From Thiobacillus sp. (GTDB taxonomy: Bacteria; Pseudomonadota; Gammaproteobacteria; Burkholderiales; Thiobacillaceae), in assembly GCA_030692355.1 (NCBI GenBank), contig JAUYCF010000034.1, positions 1 through 45,034 of the forward strand: a stretch of 45,034 nucleotides of DNA, read 5' to 3'. A model generated the notes under the pieces. The model saw nothing but the letters and a program-made list of their open reading frames with translations, made no database searches and was not told the DNA's origin. Both the position numbers and the translations under genes were made by a program. Below, one piece after another: positions 44,515 through 45,034 of this stretch (the first letter of the stretch is position 1; the number at the start of each line of letters is the position of its first letter).

Positions 44515-45034
44515 ATGGCGGCCAATAGACCGCAAGCGCAAGCTTTTGCAAGCATCGAAACAGCCAGTCGCGACGAAATTACCGCGCTACAGACGGAGCG
44601 GTTGAAAAAGACCCTGCAGCACGTCTACGCCAACGTCCCCCACTATCGCAGCAAGTTTGATGCGGCCGGTATTCATCCGGACGATTTCCATGAATTAGCG
44701 GATCTGGCCAGGTTCCCGTTCACGACCAAATCCGATTTGCGCGAAAACTATCCGTTCGGCATGTTCGCCGTGCCGCGCGCGCAAGTGGTGCGGGTGCACG
44801 CCTCCTCCGGCACGACCGGCAAGCCGACCGTGGTCGGCTACACCCGGAACGACATCGCCACCTGGTCGAGCCTGATGGCCCGCTCGATTTTCGCCGCGGG
44901 CGGCCGCCCCGGCGACATCGTCCATGTGGGTTACGGTTACGGTCTCTTTACGGGTGGCCTGGGCGCCCACTACGGCGCCGAACACCTCGGCTGTACGGTC
45001 ATCCCGATGAGTGGCGGCCAGACCGAAAAGCAGA
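44515..45034 (+). CDS. paaK: Phenylacetate-CoA ligase (PaaK), 3' end beyond window
   Basis: The frame from ATG 44515 runs 173 codons to the window edge. It has a ribosome site (GGGAGAAG) just upstream and reads as Paa[36 protein letters not shown], then the AMP-binding P-loop [15 protein letters not shown], followed by [18 protein letters not shown]. PaaK activates phenylacetate to its CoA thioester, the entry step of aerobic or anaerobic degradation. It is divergent from a LivHMGF transporter. Related ligases accept other aryl acids, so the exact substrate is not certain. Confidence 0.93.
   Translation, partial: MAANRPQAQAFASIETASRDEITALQTERLKKTLQHVYANVPHYRSKFDAAGIHPDDFHELADLARFPFTTKSDLRENYPFGMFAVPRAQVVRVHASSGTTGKPTVVGYTRNDIATWSSLMARSIFAAGGRPGDIVHVGYGYGLFTGGLGAHYGAEHLGCTVIPMSGGQTEKQ

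Overview
The window is a gene-dense, GC-rich stretch of a Gram-negative chromosome. The trigger factor-clpP-clpX-lon-hupB block with embedded tRNAs, the hisDCBHAFIE-hinT-tatABC order, the hpnCDE squalene genes and a LivFGHM-PaaK cluster all point to a betaproteobacterium, probably near Thiobacillaceae/Nitrosomonadales or Rhodocyclales. That placement is inferred from gene content and order, not from a database comparison. There are no insertion sequences, phage genes, rRNA genes or CRISPR arrays, and no gene-free stretch longer than about 250 bases.

Layout. 1-2981 (minus): a peptide-type ABC permease, cut by the window edge, and its lipoprotein binding protein. 3058-3840 (plus): fabI, separated from ppiD by a perfect two-way terminator. 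3907-12602 (minus): the protein quality-control block ppiD, tRNA-Asp, tRNA-Val, hupB, lon, clpX, clpP, tig, tRNA-Leu; lon has a heat-shock type promoter and a repeated, foldable leader. 12719-17685 (plus): an overlapping operon hpnC-hpnD-hpnE (squalene from farnesyl diphosphate), a YciK-like SDR with an altered active site, and a membrane-anchored Ser/Thr kinase. 17739-18968 (minus): an ammonium transporter.

19090-27035 (minus): one long operon hisD-C-B-H-A-F-I-E-hinT-tatA-B-C. hisG is not at its head. 27206-27919 (plus): a cysteine-free Fur-family regulator of Irr type, with a palindrome on its own promoter, and a DUF2007/zinc-ribbon protein. 27931-29243 (minus): a LysR regulator and a coupled small gene. 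29389-30606 (plus): lplT. 30603-35028 (minus): a methyltransferase with a possible FKBP-like N-terminus, then lemA, two TPM-domain genes, nfeD and a QmcA-type SPFH gene. 35157-38480 (minus): family-4 uracil-DNA glycosylase, rimI, tsaB, a sorbosone dehydrogenase-like protein and a secreted HIRAN-domain protein. 38639-40072 (plus): PIN-PhoH ATPase.

40316-44310 (minus): a branched-chain amino acid type ABC transporter (livF, livG, livM, livH), divergent from paaK (44515 onward, cut by the edge). Its LivF is the most unusual protein here: a hemerythrin-like helical domain precedes the ATPase in one uninterrupted frame. With paaK next door, the transporter may import an aromatic acid, and the ATPase may carry an oxygen- or metal-responsive domain. 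That is a hypothesis, but the fusion is seen directly. Other leads are the Irr-like autoregulatory circuit, the possible FKBP-methyltransferase fusion, the hpn-kinase operon, the lon leader and several families of short inverted and heptameric repeats.
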